DNA of 64,000 nt from Ignavibacteriales bacterium (GTDB lineage: Bacteria; Bacteroidota; Ignavibacteria; Ignavibacteriales; Melioribacteraceae): the NCBI GenBank assembly GCA_016177735.1, contig JACOUS010000023.1, forward strand, positions 140,005 through 204,004, written 5' to 3'. The notes under the pieces are model-generated. The model was not told the DNA's origin. It ran no database searches and worked only from the letters and a program-made list of their open reading frames with translations. Position 1 is the first letter of the stretch. The number at the start of each line of letters is the position of its first letter. Positions 16,331 to 27,133 of the stretch are shown here, in pieces. The position numbers and the translations under genes are program-made.

Positions 16331-19300
16331 TGGACGAAATCACATTATATATCGAAAAGGAACGCGAGCTGAAAGAAAGCGAAAATTATTCCTATCTCCG
16401 CTCGAAAGGTTTGGAATATATTCAGGAGCTTGCAAACAAAATTTGGACGGACTACAATATTCACGACCCCGGCATAACAATTCTTGAAGACGTCAGCTAT
16501 GCAATCACCGATTTGGGTTACCGTACAAATTATTTGATTAAAGATATTCTTGCCGAAGGAACATCTGCCGGTTCAAAAGCGGAAAAACAATTTTTCACCG
16601 CGCGCGAAATTTTAACTTGTAATCCGGTAACAATAAACGATTACAGAAAAATTTTGATCGATGTTGACGGTGTTCGAAACGGCTGGCTCGAGATCGAGCA
16701 AAAAGTTGAACCGCAAATTTACATCGACTGCCCGAACAGCAGATTAACAACAAATCCCGGTGTGAAAAATGTCAAACCGGTTGATCTCCGCGGACTTTAT
16801 AATGTTATTCTCGAACTCGATGATGACGATGAACTCGGCGATCTTAATATTTACTGCTTCGAAAGAATAATTGAAGCCAAAGGGAAAAAACTTGAAATAG
16901 AAATTTCACTTCCTTCGTGGGATGTCTATTTCAAAGAGAATAAAATTCCGGTCTCGTTTGAATTTTCGGAACTAACAAACGGCGATGAATCGCTGACATA
17001 CAAAGGAATTCTCAAAGCGCTTTTCGAAACCGGCACGCTGCTGTTGAATTACAAAGCGAAATTGAGCGAAGCGAGAACGGATACGAATAAAAAGTTGATC
17101 GAAAAAGAATTGAAGAGGACGGATAAAGACAGTCTTGCCGTGCACTATTTAAATATGATTACAAAAGCATTTGCAATTGCAAAAGAAACGCGCACAGTTC
17201 TGCATGCCAAAAGAAATCTCTGTGAAGATTTTTATTCTTTCAAAGCCGTTGATGTTGAGGAAGTGATTGTTTGCGCCGATATTGAAGTTAAGCCGCAAGC
17301 CGATGTTTCCGAAACACTTGCCAGCATTTATTACGAACTGGAAAAATTTATTGCACCGACCGTGAATTTTTATTCGATCAAAGAAATGTACGGGAAAGGA
17401 AAGCGGACCGAAGAAATTTTTGAAGGACCGATTTTAAACTACGGATTTATTGATGAAGACGAACTCGAGAATTCCGATTTCAAAAAAGTGATTCACATTT
17501 CCGATTTGATCCGGATAATTATGGATCAGCCCGAAGTAACGGCGGTTAAAAATATTTTGCTTTCAAGTTATTACAAATGCGGATTGATTACCGAAGGTGA
17601 AAAATGGTGTTTGAAAATCGGCGAAGGTCGTGCACCGCGTTTCTGTATCAATAAATCCAAAATAGTTTTTTACAAAGGATTGATTCCGCTTTCCGCCGGT
17701 AAAGACGAAATGGAAAACAAATTGAAAGAATTGAAACTGCTCGACCGTCCGAAAAGATTATCAAATGAAGAATATGATTTATCGATACCCTCCGGCACAA
17801 ACAAGGAAATTCAGAATTATTACTCGATACAAAATGATTTTCCGCTCTGTTACGGAATTGGTGTTGAAGGACTGCCGCTCTCTTCGGAAGCAAAAAGGAA
17901 AGCACAAGCCAAGCAATTAAAAGCATACTTTCTTTTCTTCGATCAAATACTTGCCGATTATTTTGCCCAGCTTGCTCATGCTAAAGATTTGTTTTCACTG
18001 AATTCGGAAATTAAGCGCACTTATTTTTCACACAATCTTTTGCAGAACAAAGAAAACAATCTCACCGAAATTCCGAACATCCAAAATTTATTTAAAGAAT
18101 TTGTTGATACACTCGGTTTGCCTGGCAGTAAAATCAATGTCGATGATTTTTCAACTTTCGAAGACAAATGGAATAATTTTATCGCGCTTCCACAAAATAA
18201 TCCGCCGGTTTATGAAAGGGACGATTTGCGCGAAACAGTTGCTGTTTACGAAGACCGCCGCAGCAGATTTCTCGATCATTTAATGGCGCGTTTTGCAGAA
18301 CAATTTTCCGATTACGCCGCACTCATGTACATGCTCGATAGAATGAAAGCGCCGTCCGAATTGATTGCAGACAAAATTTCTTTCCTCAAAGATTATCCGC
18401 TGATAAGCTGTGAACGCGGCAAAGCATTCAATTACAAAGACGCGGCTAATTTGTGGAATACGGCAAATGTTTCCGGACTCGAAAAGCGCGCGAGCCGGCT
18501 TCTCGGCATCAATTCATTCAAAAGAAAAACTTTGGCGGAATGTCTTGAAACTTTGTTCAAGTTTTATCAGGAAAAAGATGAAGATGGAATTGATGAATTC
18601 AGATTTAGATTGATTGATGAGAACGGAAATATTCTGCTCAGCAGTTCGACAAAATATTACAGCATGGCTGATGCACAAAAAGAGAAAGACTCGGTAATCC
18701 ATTCCGGGCTGAATAAAAATAATTACGTAATAAAGAAAACGAAGAGCGGAAAATTTTATATCGTGTTGACGGATGATGCCGGCGAAATAATTGCGAGAGT
18801 AATCCGCTACTTTAAAAAGATTGAAGAAGCAGAAGAGTTTGTATCAAAAATAATTTCATACATGGAAAAGAGCGTGCTCGAATGCGAAGGATTTCATTTG
18901 ATCGAACACATACTTCTTCGTCCGCGCACTGCCGATGATAAGCTGCTGACTGTCTGCGTCAGCAAAGACTGCAAAAGCTGCCGCGGTTTTATTGACCCGT
19001 ATTCATTCAGAGTTACGGTTGTAGTTCCGTACTGGCACAAAAGATTTAAGAATATGGATTTCAGAAAATATTTCGAAACGACAATGAGAATGGAAGCCCC
19101 GGCGCATGTGCATGTAAAAATCTGCTGGGTAGATGAAGAAGCAATGAAAAATTTTGAGAGTAAATATCTGCCGTGGCTGAAAGAAATTTCGAAAGAGAAT
19201 CCCGATCAAACACAGTTATCAATTAAACAAAAGAAATTGATCGAAGCACTCGAAAGTCTGCGCAGTGTTTATCCCGAATCGAGATTGTACGATTGCGGCA

Positions 19301-19380
19301 CTGAAGATTTATCCAATGTTGCATTATTAAATCATTCCATCTTAGGATCAACCAAAGAGGAAGAAAATGACAGCATGTAA
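16330..19380 (+). CDS. Second large baseplate protein (Afp12-like)
   Basis: A 1016-aa protein. Its N-terminus ELANKIWTDYNIHDPGITIL followed by LEDVSYAITDLGYRTNYLI is the baseplate J/Afp12-type opening. The middle is helical. Near residue 870 IEHILLRPR is followed by a Cys cluster (CVSKDCKSC) and then DPYSFRVTVVVPYWHKRF and RMEAPAHVHVKICWVD, a tail found in Bacteroidota eCIS baseplates. It probably pairs with the preceding protein to form the wedge. The ATG shares its A with the previous TGA, and the end overlaps the next gene by 14 nt. The clustered cysteines could bind metal; this is a guess. Confidence 0.85.
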   Translation: MDEITLYIEKERELKESENYSYLRSKGLEYIQELANKIWTDYNIHDPGITILEDVSYAITDLGYRTNYLIKDILAEGTSAGSKAEKQFFTAREILTCNPVTINDYRKILIDVDGVRNGWLEIEQKVEPQIYIDCPNSRLTTNPGVKNVKPVDLRGLYNVILELDDDDELGDLNIYCFERIIEAKGKKLEIEISLPSWDVYFKENKIPVSFEFSELTNGDESLTYKGILKALFETGTLLLNYKAKLSEARTDTNKKLIEKELKRTDKDSLAVHYLNMITKAFAIAKETRTVLHAKRNLCEDFYSFKAVDVEEVIVCADIEVKPQADVSETLASIYYELEKFIAPTVNFYSIKEMYGKGKRTEEIFEGPILNYGFIDEDELENSDFKKVIHISDLIRIIMDQPEVTAVKNILLSSYYKCGLITEGEKWCLKIGEGRAPRFCINKSKIVFYKGLIPLSAGKDEMENKLKELKLLDRPKRLSNEEYDLSIPSGTNKEIQNYYSIQNDFPLCYGIGVEGLPLSSEAKRKAQAKQLKAYFLFFDQILADYFAQLAHAKDLFSLNSEIKRTYFSHNLLQNKENNLTEIPNIQNLFKEFVDTLGLPGSKINVDDFSTFEDKWNNFIALPQNNPPVYERDDLRETVAVYEDRRSRFLDHLMARFAEQFSDYAALMYMLDRMKAPSELIADKISFLKDYPLISCERGKAFNYKDAANLWNTANVSGLEKRASRLLGINSFKRKTLAECLETLFKFYQEKDEDGIDEFRFRLIDENGNILLSSSTKYYSMADAQKEKDSVIHSGLNKNNYVIKKTKSGKFYIVLTDDAGEIIARVIRYFKKIEEAEEFVSKIISYMEKSVLECEGFHLIEHILLRPRTADDKLLTVCVSKDCKSCRGFIDPYSFRVTVVVPYWHKRFKNMDFRKYFETTMRMEAPAHVHVKICWVDEEAMKNFESKYLPWLKEISKENPDQTQLSIKQKKLIEALESLRSVYPESRLYDCGTEDLSNVALLNHSILGSTKEEENDSM

Positions 19381-22300
19381 TTTTTATCCGAAGTTTGAAG
19401 CCAATCAGGTTTTAACCGCCGATCAATTGAACCAGCTTATTTTTTATTTGGATAAACAAGAAAAGATCACGCGCAGTAAACTTATCGGTGTCGGAATTCT
19501 TTGCGGCTTCGATCTCGAACTTGTGAAAGCTCCGGCGGCTGCAATAAAAATTTCCAAAGGCTGCGGCATCACTACGGAAGGTTACCTGATTGCCCTGAAT
19601 AAATTTAAAGCAGAGAAGAAAAATTCGAAGTGGCACACGTTTACAAAATACCGCACTTACAAAGATCCTTCAAAATATTCTCTGTTCGGTGACGGCGATT
19701 CGCAGATTTCTTTGTGGGAACTTTTGTACGATGATTTCGAAGATGAGAATTCCGTGATCGAAAAACTTTCACTTAAATTTTTGGAAGACAAAGCGGTAAT
19801 CCTTTTCCTCGAAAAGAAAGAAGTTGATCTTGCAACTTGCACCGGCGATGACTGCAACGAAAAAGGCATTAGAGTTGAATTGTGCGTGCGTGTTCTGCTG
19901 ATTACTTTGAGCGATCTCGAGACGATAATAAGCAAATGCGGAGTATCATCGATTTCAAAAAATTATAAAAATGAGATTGCCGGAAAATTCAAGCTTCCCG
20001 AACTTTCTGTAGAACGCGAACATGAACTGAACGGCAGTAATTCATTTTATGATTACGGCGATTTGAAAAAACTTTACGGAAAGATTATTGAGAAATCTCT
20101 GAAAGAACTTCCCGATGTTTTAACAAAAACTTACAAGCTGTTCAACCCGCTTTTAAAAGATATGTACGAAGAAAATCCGTTCGATAAATTTCCGGTAGAA
20201 GAAACACTCGTAAATTTTTTGAAAGAGAATGCTTTTGGCTGGCAGTACAGTTATGATTTTCTTAAAGACCTCGTGCTTACTTACAACGAATTCAGGGAAA
20301 CAATATTTGATCTTTCTGCCGCTTGCTGCTACGATGAAGAATGTTTTCCGCGCCACTTGGCGCTCGGCGAAGCAGTGCCGGAAAATAAATGCATTCCTTC
20401 TGTATATCGAAATCAATTTATTTCTTCGCCGGTTTACAACAATCAAAAACATTTGTATGAAAAGACGCGTCTTCTTTTTAAGCGGCTTGTGAGAATGATT
20501 GAAACATTTAGACTGCCCCAAGAAAAAGAAAATAAAATAAGAATCACACCGGGTAAAGGAATGACAGAACTCGGCTTGCGTGCGATGCCGTATTACTACT
20601 TCGCAAAAGAATTCGGCATTAACAATGTTTGGAATTACGAACTTACCCGAAGATGCAGACCGTTTTATAATTTATCGTACTATTCAAAAATTTATCCCGA
20701 AGGTTCTGCGCCGATTCATATAATTAATCCACTCAACTATAACATTCACGAATACGATTTTTTCAGGGTTGAAGGATACCTCGGAATGAAATGCGGAGAA
20801 GTTATGAAAGGACTTCTCGGCGATATTAAAAAGTATAATCTGCCGGTAAAACTTTTGAAACTAACACTCGGCAAAGAACCGACAGAAAAAGAAAATCTGC
20901 CCGACTGCCGTTTTCAGGATCTGGAAATGTTGTACAAAACTATCAGAACGGAATATCTCTGCTTCCTCGAAAACGAATTAAAATATTTCGGTCAGCTCGA
21001 TTACGGTTATTCCGAAAAAGAAGAAACAAAATACGGCGGACTTAAAGTTACAGTTGTTGATAAAAAAAGCGGCGGTGTTATTGCTTCTGCAAAAATTAAT
21101 CTGGAACCGGCAAGCGGAAAAACTTCTGCCGTAACCGGAATGACAAACAAGAGCGGCATTTATCTTTTTCAGAAAATACCGGTTGATAATTACACACTCA
21201 CAGTTACAAGAACCGGTTATTACTCTGATGTACAGGAAATTGCAATCGAAGAAGCAAAATCAAAAATGATTACTATCGGTTTGCAGACGAAAGAAACGAA
21301 TGAAACCAGCGGTGGCGGCTTTTGGGGAATGGGTGAAGGTTTCATAGAAGAGATTACAGAGAAAGCCAAAGGAGAAATTTTAAGTGCGATGGAAGGAGTT
21401 ATCTATTCCGAAAAATCTGTCGGAAATATTTATCTCGATTACCTCACTTCTTCGAAAAAAGATTTTCTCGGATATTTCGAAACGAAGTGGGGCGGCAAAA
21501 CCGCTACTGAAAGCGCCGGAGAGTTCATTAATAAATATTATTATCCTTTACAGATTGTGGATATCCTCGATGATCTTTTCGCATTCGTTCCGGCAAACAT
21601 GAACAATTTTAATTTTGCAGACCTTTCGGAAAAAATTAATTCCCTCTCGGAAATTGTTACGGCATTTACCGAACAGATAAATAAGAATCTTGACGATGAA
21701 AAATATGAACAGACCGGAACCGAAAGCGAAATTTTAATTCATCTTAATGAGTTGATAAAAATTTGTACGCTGAAAAATTTTAAGGAACTTGTTGCAACGT
21801 ACAAGAAGCGCGCGGCTGAAATTTATAAACTCACTTTGTTCAATGAGTTTGTGAAAAAACATTCCGGCATCGAGCACAAAGCCGGGGTTGAAAAAGGCGG
21901 AACATTTATTATTGTGTGCGATGAAAATAATATTGTAGTTGCAGATTTTTGTCTCCCGTACATCTGCTGTTCGGACTGCCCGCCGATAACTTACGTGCTT
22001 GCCGATCAGCCCGTAATTTTCAAATTATCAAAAACAACTTACTGCGCAAACGACAATTCGAATTATGTAATCATCAATGAACCGACCGGAGGAATTGTTT
22101 CCGGTCCCGGTGTAATACATGACAGCGCAACCGGTCAATTTTATTTCAATCCTTTTCAAGCCGGTGTTGGACTAATGAAACTTACATACACATTTAATCT
22201 GCAAACGTACAATCTGCTTGTGAATGTTATCGAGATCAAACCGAACTTTACGTACACTCTTGGCAAACCACAGCCGGATTCGGGAACGAGAGATGTTTCG

Positions 22301-24115
22301 TTTGCCGCTCTGCCCGATTCTGCGGATAGTTACGAATGGGATTTTGGCGACGGCGTTGGTAAATCAACCGAGCAAAAACCAACTTATACTTACAATGTCT
22401 CCGAACTGCAAACTTTCGAAGTAATACTCGCTGTAAAAAAAGGAGAATGTTCCGGTTCGGTTACTCAAAAAATTATTGTGCCCACATGTTCTGCCGAATT
22501 TACTTACAAGATTGAAAAAGTTCTCGACTACGTTGCCATTGTTCAATTCGATAGTTTGATGAAAGAAGGCGATAAATACGAATGGGATTTCGGCGACGGC
22601 TCAACTTATTCCGGCGAAGATCCTTTGCACAAATACATTGTTTCGGAAATCAATTCGTTCAAAGTTGTTCTCAAAGCCGGCAAAGGCGACTGCGAAGACA
22701 CAAACGAAAAAGAAATTACAATTAATGTCTGCACCGCAGAATTTTCTCACGAGATTATAAAAACCTCTACCAACAAAGCCGAAGTTTTGTTTACGGCAAA
22801 GACCACCGATGCGGAAAAATATCTTTGGGATTTTGGCGACGGCACGACTTCGGGAAATGTTAACTCATCGCAAATAACGCATACTTATTTGCTGAAAGAG
22901 AGCGAGCAGAAAATTTCCGTTAAACTTGTGATGCAAAAAGAGATTTGCACTGTTTCCGAAACAGTAACAATTGTACTGCCGCCGATGCAGCAAATTACAA
23001 TCAGCCTCGATAAAAATGAGTTCTGCAAAAAAGATGAAACCGCTTACAAGTTTAAACTCAGTACAACCGGGGGTGAAGTTATCGGCAAAGGAGTTACTAA
23101 AAAGGATAATGATTTTTATTTCTCGCCGTTAAGTCAGGAAGTATCTGCCGGAACAATTACTTTTACGTATAAACTGCCGGATGGAAATTCTTCCGAGTAC
23201 TCGGTGAAAGTTTACAACCCGGTTGCAAAATTTGAAATAAGAAATATTACGCGTCCGAATCCGCAGACGCAGCCCACTGCATTTCTCGTTGAAGTAGAAA
23301 ATCTTTCTCAGAATGCCGATAAGTTTGTTTGGGTGCTCAATGGAGTCATTGTTTCAAAAGATCAAACACCTAAACTGTTTATTCCCGAAGCAGCGCCGGG
23401 CGCGCAATTTGAATTGAGTTTAACCGCTTCGTTTAATATTTGCAGCGACACCGCAAAAACAATTCTTACGATTCCAACAGTAACAACAGATGTAATTGAT
23501 AACATAAGCGTAATTACCGGAGGCGGAACAACGGTTTTCAATCCGACCGACAGCGGAGTTGTTTTAACTAGTCAACCAACGATTGCATTTGATACAAATC
23601 TAACAACCATAAACAATCTAACGGAGAATCCATTGTTCGGAAATGTATTAACATCAAACGTAGCCGCGTACAAAAACACAAAAACGTATTTCAATACTAT
23701 TAAAGAAGAACTTACCAATACAACAACGCGGCGGCTTTACATCAACGGAAGCAAAAACGATGAGATTGCCGAAAAGTTCGGTTCATTGTTCGATCAAATT
23801 GTTACGCGTATTACAACTTATGCCGGGTCGGATTCGGATGAACAGCGCCGGTTTGCTTACAATCTTGTTCTTCTGCAAGCAAGCCAGTTATTTAATTTGA
23901 TGGGTCTGCAAAAAGACGACATCACTGCCGAAAGTTCAGTTGCCGGTTTGTTCGCAGCATTTTCCAAACAACTGCGTGTATTGAAAGAGACCGGAATTGA
24001 ACTGAATCCCGATGGAAAATTTGAAGAGATGATTTCGTCGGCATCCACGATTTCCGAAAATAAACCTTTGCTATTGACGTATTTGGAAAGATTATCGAAG
24101 GCGGTAGTTGAATAA
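19367..24115 (+). CDS. Giant eCIS protein with carboxypeptidase-regulatory and PKD domains
   Basis: A 1582-aa protein without a signal peptide or T9SS tail. The N-terminal 550 residues begin with FEANQVLTADQLNQLIFYLD and are mostly helical. A CarboxypepD_reg-like beta domain spans about 557-640. A helical segment follows (640-870) with CCSDCPP at its end. Then come two related SprB-like Ig modules (about 880-945 and 1205-1285) flanking three PKD domains with WDFGDG at Trp991, Trp1073 and Trp1154. The C-terminus (1380-1582) is helical. It sits between baseplate and tape-measure genes, so a baseplate-attached fibre, adhesin or anchor is likely. It could replace the Afp13 fibre, which is otherwise absent. 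Function is inferred. Confidence 0.75.
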   Translation: MTACNFYPKFEANQVLTADQLNQLIFYLDKQEKITRSKLIGVGILCGFDLELVKAPAAAIKISKGCGITTEGYLIALNKFKAEKKNSKWHTFTKYRTYKDPSKYSLFGDGDSQISLWELLYDDFEDENSVIEKLSLKFLEDKAVILFLEKKEVDLATCTGDDCNEKGIRVELCVRVLLITLSDLETIISKCGVSSISKNYKNEIAGKFKLPELSVEREHELNGSNSFYDYGDLKKLYGKIIEKSLKELPDVLTKTYKLFNPLLKDMYEENPFDKFPVEETLVNFLKENAFGWQYSYDFLKDLVLTYNEFRETIFDLSAACCYDEECFPRHLALGEAVPENKCIPSVYRNQFISSPVYNNQKHLYEKTRLLFKRLVRMIETFRLPQEKENKIRITPGKGMTELGLRAMPYYYFAKEFGINNVWNYELTRRCRPFYNLSYYSKIYPEGSAPIHIINPLNYNIHEYDFFRVEGYLGMKCGEVMKGLLGDIKKYNLPVKLLKLTLGKEPTEKENLPDCRFQDLEMLYKTIRTEYLCFLENELKYFGQLDYGYSEKEETKYGGLKVTVVDKKSGGVIASAKINLEPASGKTSAVTGMTNKSGIYLFQKIPVDNYTLTVTRTGYYSDVQEIAIEEAKSKMITIGLQTKETNETSGGGFWGMGEGFIEEITEKAKGEILSAMEGVIYSEKSVGNIYLDYLTSSKKDFLGYFETKWGGKTATESAGEFINKYYYPLQIVDILDDLFAFVPANMNNFNFADLSEKINSLSEIVTAFTEQINKNLDDEKYEQTGTESEILIHLNELIKICTLKNFKELVATYKKRAAEIYKLTLFNEFVKKHSGIEHKAGVEKGGTFIIVCDENNIVVADFCLPYICCSDCPPITYVLADQPVIFKLSKTTYCANDNSNYVIINEPTGGIVSGPGVIHDSATGQFYFNPFQAGVGLMKLTYTFNLQTYNLLVNVIEIKPNFTYTLGKPQPDSGTRDVSFAALPDSADSYEWDFGDGVGKSTEQKPTYTYNVSELQTFEVILAVKKGECSGSVTQKIIVPTCSAEFTYKIEKVLDYVAIVQFDSLMKEGDKYEWDFGDGSTYSGEDPLHKYIVSEINSFKVVLKAGKGDCEDTNEKEITINVCTAEFSHEIIKTSTNKAEVLFTAKTTDAEKYLWDFGDGTTSGNVNSSQITHTYLLKESEQKISVKLVMQKEICTVSETVTIVLPPMQQITISLDKNEFCKKDETAYKFKLSTTGGEVIGKGVTKKDNDFYFSPLSQEVSAGTITFTYKLPDGNSSEYSVKVYNPVAKFEIRNITRPNPQTQPTAFLVEVENLSQNADKFVWVLNGVIVSKDQTPKLFIPEAAPGAQFELSLTASFNICSDTAKTILTIPTVTTDVIDNISVITGGGTTVFNPTDSGVVLTSQPTIAFDTNLTTINNLTENPLFGNVLTSNVAAYKNTKTYFNTIKEELTNTTTRRLYINGSKNDEIAEKFGSLFDQIVTRITTYAGSDSDEQRRFAYNLVLLQASQLFNLMGLQKDDITAESSVAGLFAAFSKQLRVLKETGIELNPDGKFEEMISSASTISENKPLLLTYLERLSKAVVE

Positions 24116-25778
24116 TCAGAAACACACGGTTAAAAAAATTGTAATGGATTTTAGGCTGGCGGAGAAAAATGACTCGTTCCAATTTGCGGAACGCATGAGT
24201 TCCGTTTACTATGAACAAGCCGTTGAAATTATGGATGAAATTTTTTCGGAACTATGCGGCGAAGAAGAACATATTCTTTTCGACCGGCTCGAACTCGATC
24301 TCGGAAGAATTCGATATTCGGATTTCGAACTAAGCTTTAAAGAGAAGCTGCGGAACGCGGTAAAAAAAATGATCGCGGAAAAAATTGAAGCGGTGCGAAA
24401 CGGAAATGGATCGAAAAATTTTGGGAGTGCAAGTACGGAAAAATTTTTTGATGATGAAAAATATGAAATCACTGCGCCGCATGCGTTATCCGATATCGAA
24501 TACAAACTTGCACTGATTAAATATTTTATTGAGCATTCGGTTTTGCCGTGGTGGGCTGAAACAAATGAGGTTGATTTCGATCTGCTGGTTTTGGAAGTAA
24601 TTACTGCCGAACCGGAAAAAATCAAAAACCTGTTTATGGAAAAATTTGTTTCAAGCCTTTACGTGAATAGAATAATCCGGCAGTTTGAAAAAAGTACGAT
24701 TGAGAAAATAATTTCGGTTATCAAACCGGCGGAAGCGGAACAAGCAATTTCTTTGCTGAAAGATTTGCTTGCTGTTATTGAAGAATTAGTTGAGCAGAAC
24801 AAAGTATTTGTAAAACAGCCGGTATCGTTTGAAGAAAAATTTTATATTGAATTATTGCTAATAGTTGGTAAAGAAATTTATGGAGAAACACTCCGGTTAA
24901 AATTTTTAGAGAACTCACTACTGGCAATTGCCTTTTTCGAGGGAAGCGATACACAAAAATTTTTCGAAATTTTTTTCGAACACATTAATCAACCGGAACA
25001 ACGGCAGAAACAATTTGGTGATGTATTCGTAAGTCTTGTGGGAAAATTGATAGATACGAAAACTTTTACTGTGAAGCCGAAACAAACCACGGCAAAGCGT
25101 GGAGAAGAAAAAAGGAAAACTGCATCTGTTGATTCTAAAATGGGAAGCAGTGTTAAAAAGGAAAAAGTTAAACAAACGGAAGAGAAAAGATTCCGAAGCG
25201 GTGAGAAGAAAACTGTGCAAAAAGAATCCGGCAAGATTTTAATTCCCGAAGAAAGAGAAGAGGAAGCAAAATTGTTCAATGAAGATATTTTTGTCAGCAA
25301 TGCTGGACTCGTTCTGTTAAATCCTTTTATGAAGCACTTCTTCACAAAACTTTCTTTGTTGAACGATGACGGGTTCGAAAATATTGAAGCGCAGATTAAA
25401 GCTGTTCACCTTTTGCAATACTTAATTACAAACAGCAGCGAGAATGCAGAGCATCTTCTCCCCCTGAATAAAATTTTGTGCGGTTTGGATGTTTCGTTTC
25501 CGGTCAGCAAAAAAGTCGAGATAAGTGAATCGGAAAAACAAATCTGTACTGAATTGATAGAGGCTGTCATTAAAAATTGGGACAAACTAAAAAATATTTC
25601 CTCGCAAGGATTTTTAGAAAGTTTTGTGAAAAGAGAAGGCATTCTAAAAATCAAAGAAGAAGAAATTTTTTTGCGTGTTGAAAGGAAAGCGTATGATATT
25701 CTTCTTTCTCAAATTCCGTGGAGTTACGGTATAATAAAATTTTCGTGGATGAAAAAATTACTGAGAGTAGAGTGGTAA
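24108..25778 (+). CDS. Contractile injection system tape-measure protein (CIS_TMP)
   Basis: A 556-aa protein of the CIS_TMP family (Afp14/Pvc14 relatives). The N-terminal domain reads IVMDFRLAEKNDSFQFAERM, and a Lys/Glu-rich linker covers about 325-385. The hallmark C-terminal block has NAGLVLLNPFMKHFFTKL, then AVHLLQYLITNSSENAEHLL and LNKILCGLD. The tape measure occupies the tube lumen and sets particle length. The TTG start is preferred over ATG 24144 because the family's N-terminal helix begins before it. The gene overlaps its upstream neighbour by 8 nt and shares TAATG with the ATPase gene downstream. Confidence 0.9.
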   Translation: MNNQKHTVKKIVMDFRLAEKNDSFQFAERMSSVYYEQAVEIMDEIFSELCGEEEHILFDRLELDLGRIRYSDFELSFKEKLRNAVKKMIAEKIEAVRNGNGSKNFGSASTEKFFDDEKYEITAPHALSDIEYKLALIKYFIEHSVLPWWAETNEVDFDLLVLEVITAEPEKIKNLFMEKFVSSLYVNRIIRQFEKSTIEKIISVIKPAEAEQAISLLKDLLAVIEELVEQNKVFVKQPVSFEEKFYIELLLIVGKEIYGETLRLKFLENSLLAIAFFEGSDTQKFFEIFFEHINQPEQRQKQFGDVFVSLVGKLIDTKTFTVKPKQTTAKRGEEKRKTASVDSKMGSSVKKEKVKQTEEKRFRSGEKKTVQKESGKILIPEEREEEAKLFNEDIFVSNAGLVLLNPFMKHFFTKLSLLNDDGFENIEAQIKAVHLLQYLITNSSENAEHLLPLNKILCGLDVSFPVSKKVEISESEKQICTELIEAVIKNWDKLKNISSQGFLESFVKREGILKIKEEEIFLRVERKAYDILLSQIPWSYGIIKFSWMKKLLRVEW

Positions 25779-27124
25779 TGCAGACAAATAAAAATAATGC
25801 GGCGGCTTTGGAAAATGAAATTGAGTGGTTCAACAAAGTATTGAACACACGCATGCAGATTTACTTCGGTCAAAAATCCGATGTGAAAGATATTTTTGAA
25901 ATTGAACCGCCCGGATTAAAAAATGATGAATCTGCATACGGAAATTTTACTGCACATTACCGCCTTAGTACAGCCGAAAGAATCGTTTTCATGCTTGCGT
26001 TAATTGCTAACATCAAGCCGCAGTTACTTGATATTTTTTTGGTCGAGAATAAAAATACCGGAAATTCTTTCACGGAATTCGGCGGCAGAAAAGATTCCGA
26101 GAGCGGAAGATTTATTCCAACTTATGAAACGGCGATTTTTATTCTTGCCGGGGATGATTTGGAAAAACGATTCTCGTACTATCATCTTTTCGATCCCGAA
26201 CATTATTTCACAAAGCACAATATTTTTTCTTCTAAGAATTCTTCGCGTAACGAATATCATTTCAATACTATACTTTCGCTTTCATCCGAAATTATAGATT
26301 TGATTACAACCGGACGCGTTAGAAAACCCACATTTGGCGCCGGCTTCCCGGCAAAATTGATTGAAACTGAACTCGAGTGGAACGATCTCGTTCTCGAATC
26401 TTATACTCTTGAGCAAATCCAGGAAATAAAAACGTGGATCGAGTACGGTCATGTTATGTTGAACGGAATGGGGCTTTCAAAAAAGATTAAACCGGGTTTC
26501 AGAAGTTTGTTTTACGGACCTCCCGGAACGGGAAAAACTTTTACGGCTTCTCTGCTAGGCAAAGTTACCGGGCTCGATGTTTACCGCATCGATCTTTCGA
26601 TGGTTGTTTCAAAATATATAGGTGAGACGGAAAAAAATCTTGAAAATATTTTTCAACAAGCAGAGTACAAAAATTGGATTCTGTTTTTTGATGAAGCCGA
26701 TGCCCTTTTCGGGAAACGGACAAGCATAAGTGATGCACACGATCGTTTTGCAAATCAGGAAGTATCATATCTTTTGCAAAGGGTTGAAGATTATCCCGGC
26801 GTTGTAATTCTTGCATCGAACATGCGTACTAATCTTGACGAAGCTTTCACGAGGCGTTTCCAATCGATAATTTATTTCCCGGTTCCCAAAACAAATGAGC
26901 GTTTAAAAATCTGGTCGAATGCATTTTCCGAAAAATCGAAGCTCGATGATAAAATTAATTTGGCGGAGATTGCCGCTAAGTATGAATTGACTGGCGGATC
27001 GATTATGAATGTAGTACGCTGCGCAACTTTGATGTCGCTGAAAAAAGGTACGGATATAATTTTTGCAGATGATCTTATTGAAGGAATTAGAAAAGAATTT
27101 CAGAAAGAGGGGAAGAAATTTTAG
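25778..27124 (+). CDS. AAA+ ATPase of the eCIS (Afp15/Pvc15-like)
   Basis: A 448-aa AAA+ ATPase. The C-terminal ATPase module has Walker A GPPGTGKT (247-254), Walker B LFFDEAD (302-308), and the ASNMRTNLDEAFTRRFQ sensor/arginine-finger region. The N-terminal 200 residues form an eCIS-specific domain (EIEWFNKVLNTRMQIYFGQ). Afp15/Pvc15 ATPases are needed for assembly and have been linked to loading cargo into the tube, so this protein probably prepares the DUF4157 cargo encoded next. The ATG at 25778 shares an A with the preceding TAA; an upstream GTG (25718) would overlap the tape-measure gene by 61 nt and is less likely. Confidence 0.92.
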   Translation: MQTNKNNAAALENEIEWFNKVLNTRMQIYFGQKSDVKDIFEIEPPGLKNDESAYGNFTAHYRLSTAERIVFMLALIANIKPQLLDIFLVENKNTGNSFTEFGGRKDSESGRFIPTYETAIFILAGDDLEKRFSYYHLFDPEHYFTKHNIFSSKNSSRNEYHFNTILSLSSEIIDLITTGRVRKPTFGAGFPAKLIETELEWNDLVLESYTLEQIQEIKTWIEYGHVMLNGMGLSKKIKPGFRSLFYGPPGTGKTFTASLLGKVTGLDVYRIDLSMVVSKYIGETEKNLENIFQQAEYKNWILFFDEADALFGKRTSISDAHDRFANQEVSYLLQRVEDYPGVVILASNMRTNLDEAFTRRFQSIIYFPVPKTNERLKIWSNAFSEKSKLDDKINLAEIAAKYELTGGSIMNVVRCATLMSLKKGTDIIFADDLIEGIRKEFQKEGKKF

Positions 27125-27133
27125 GAATGTAAA

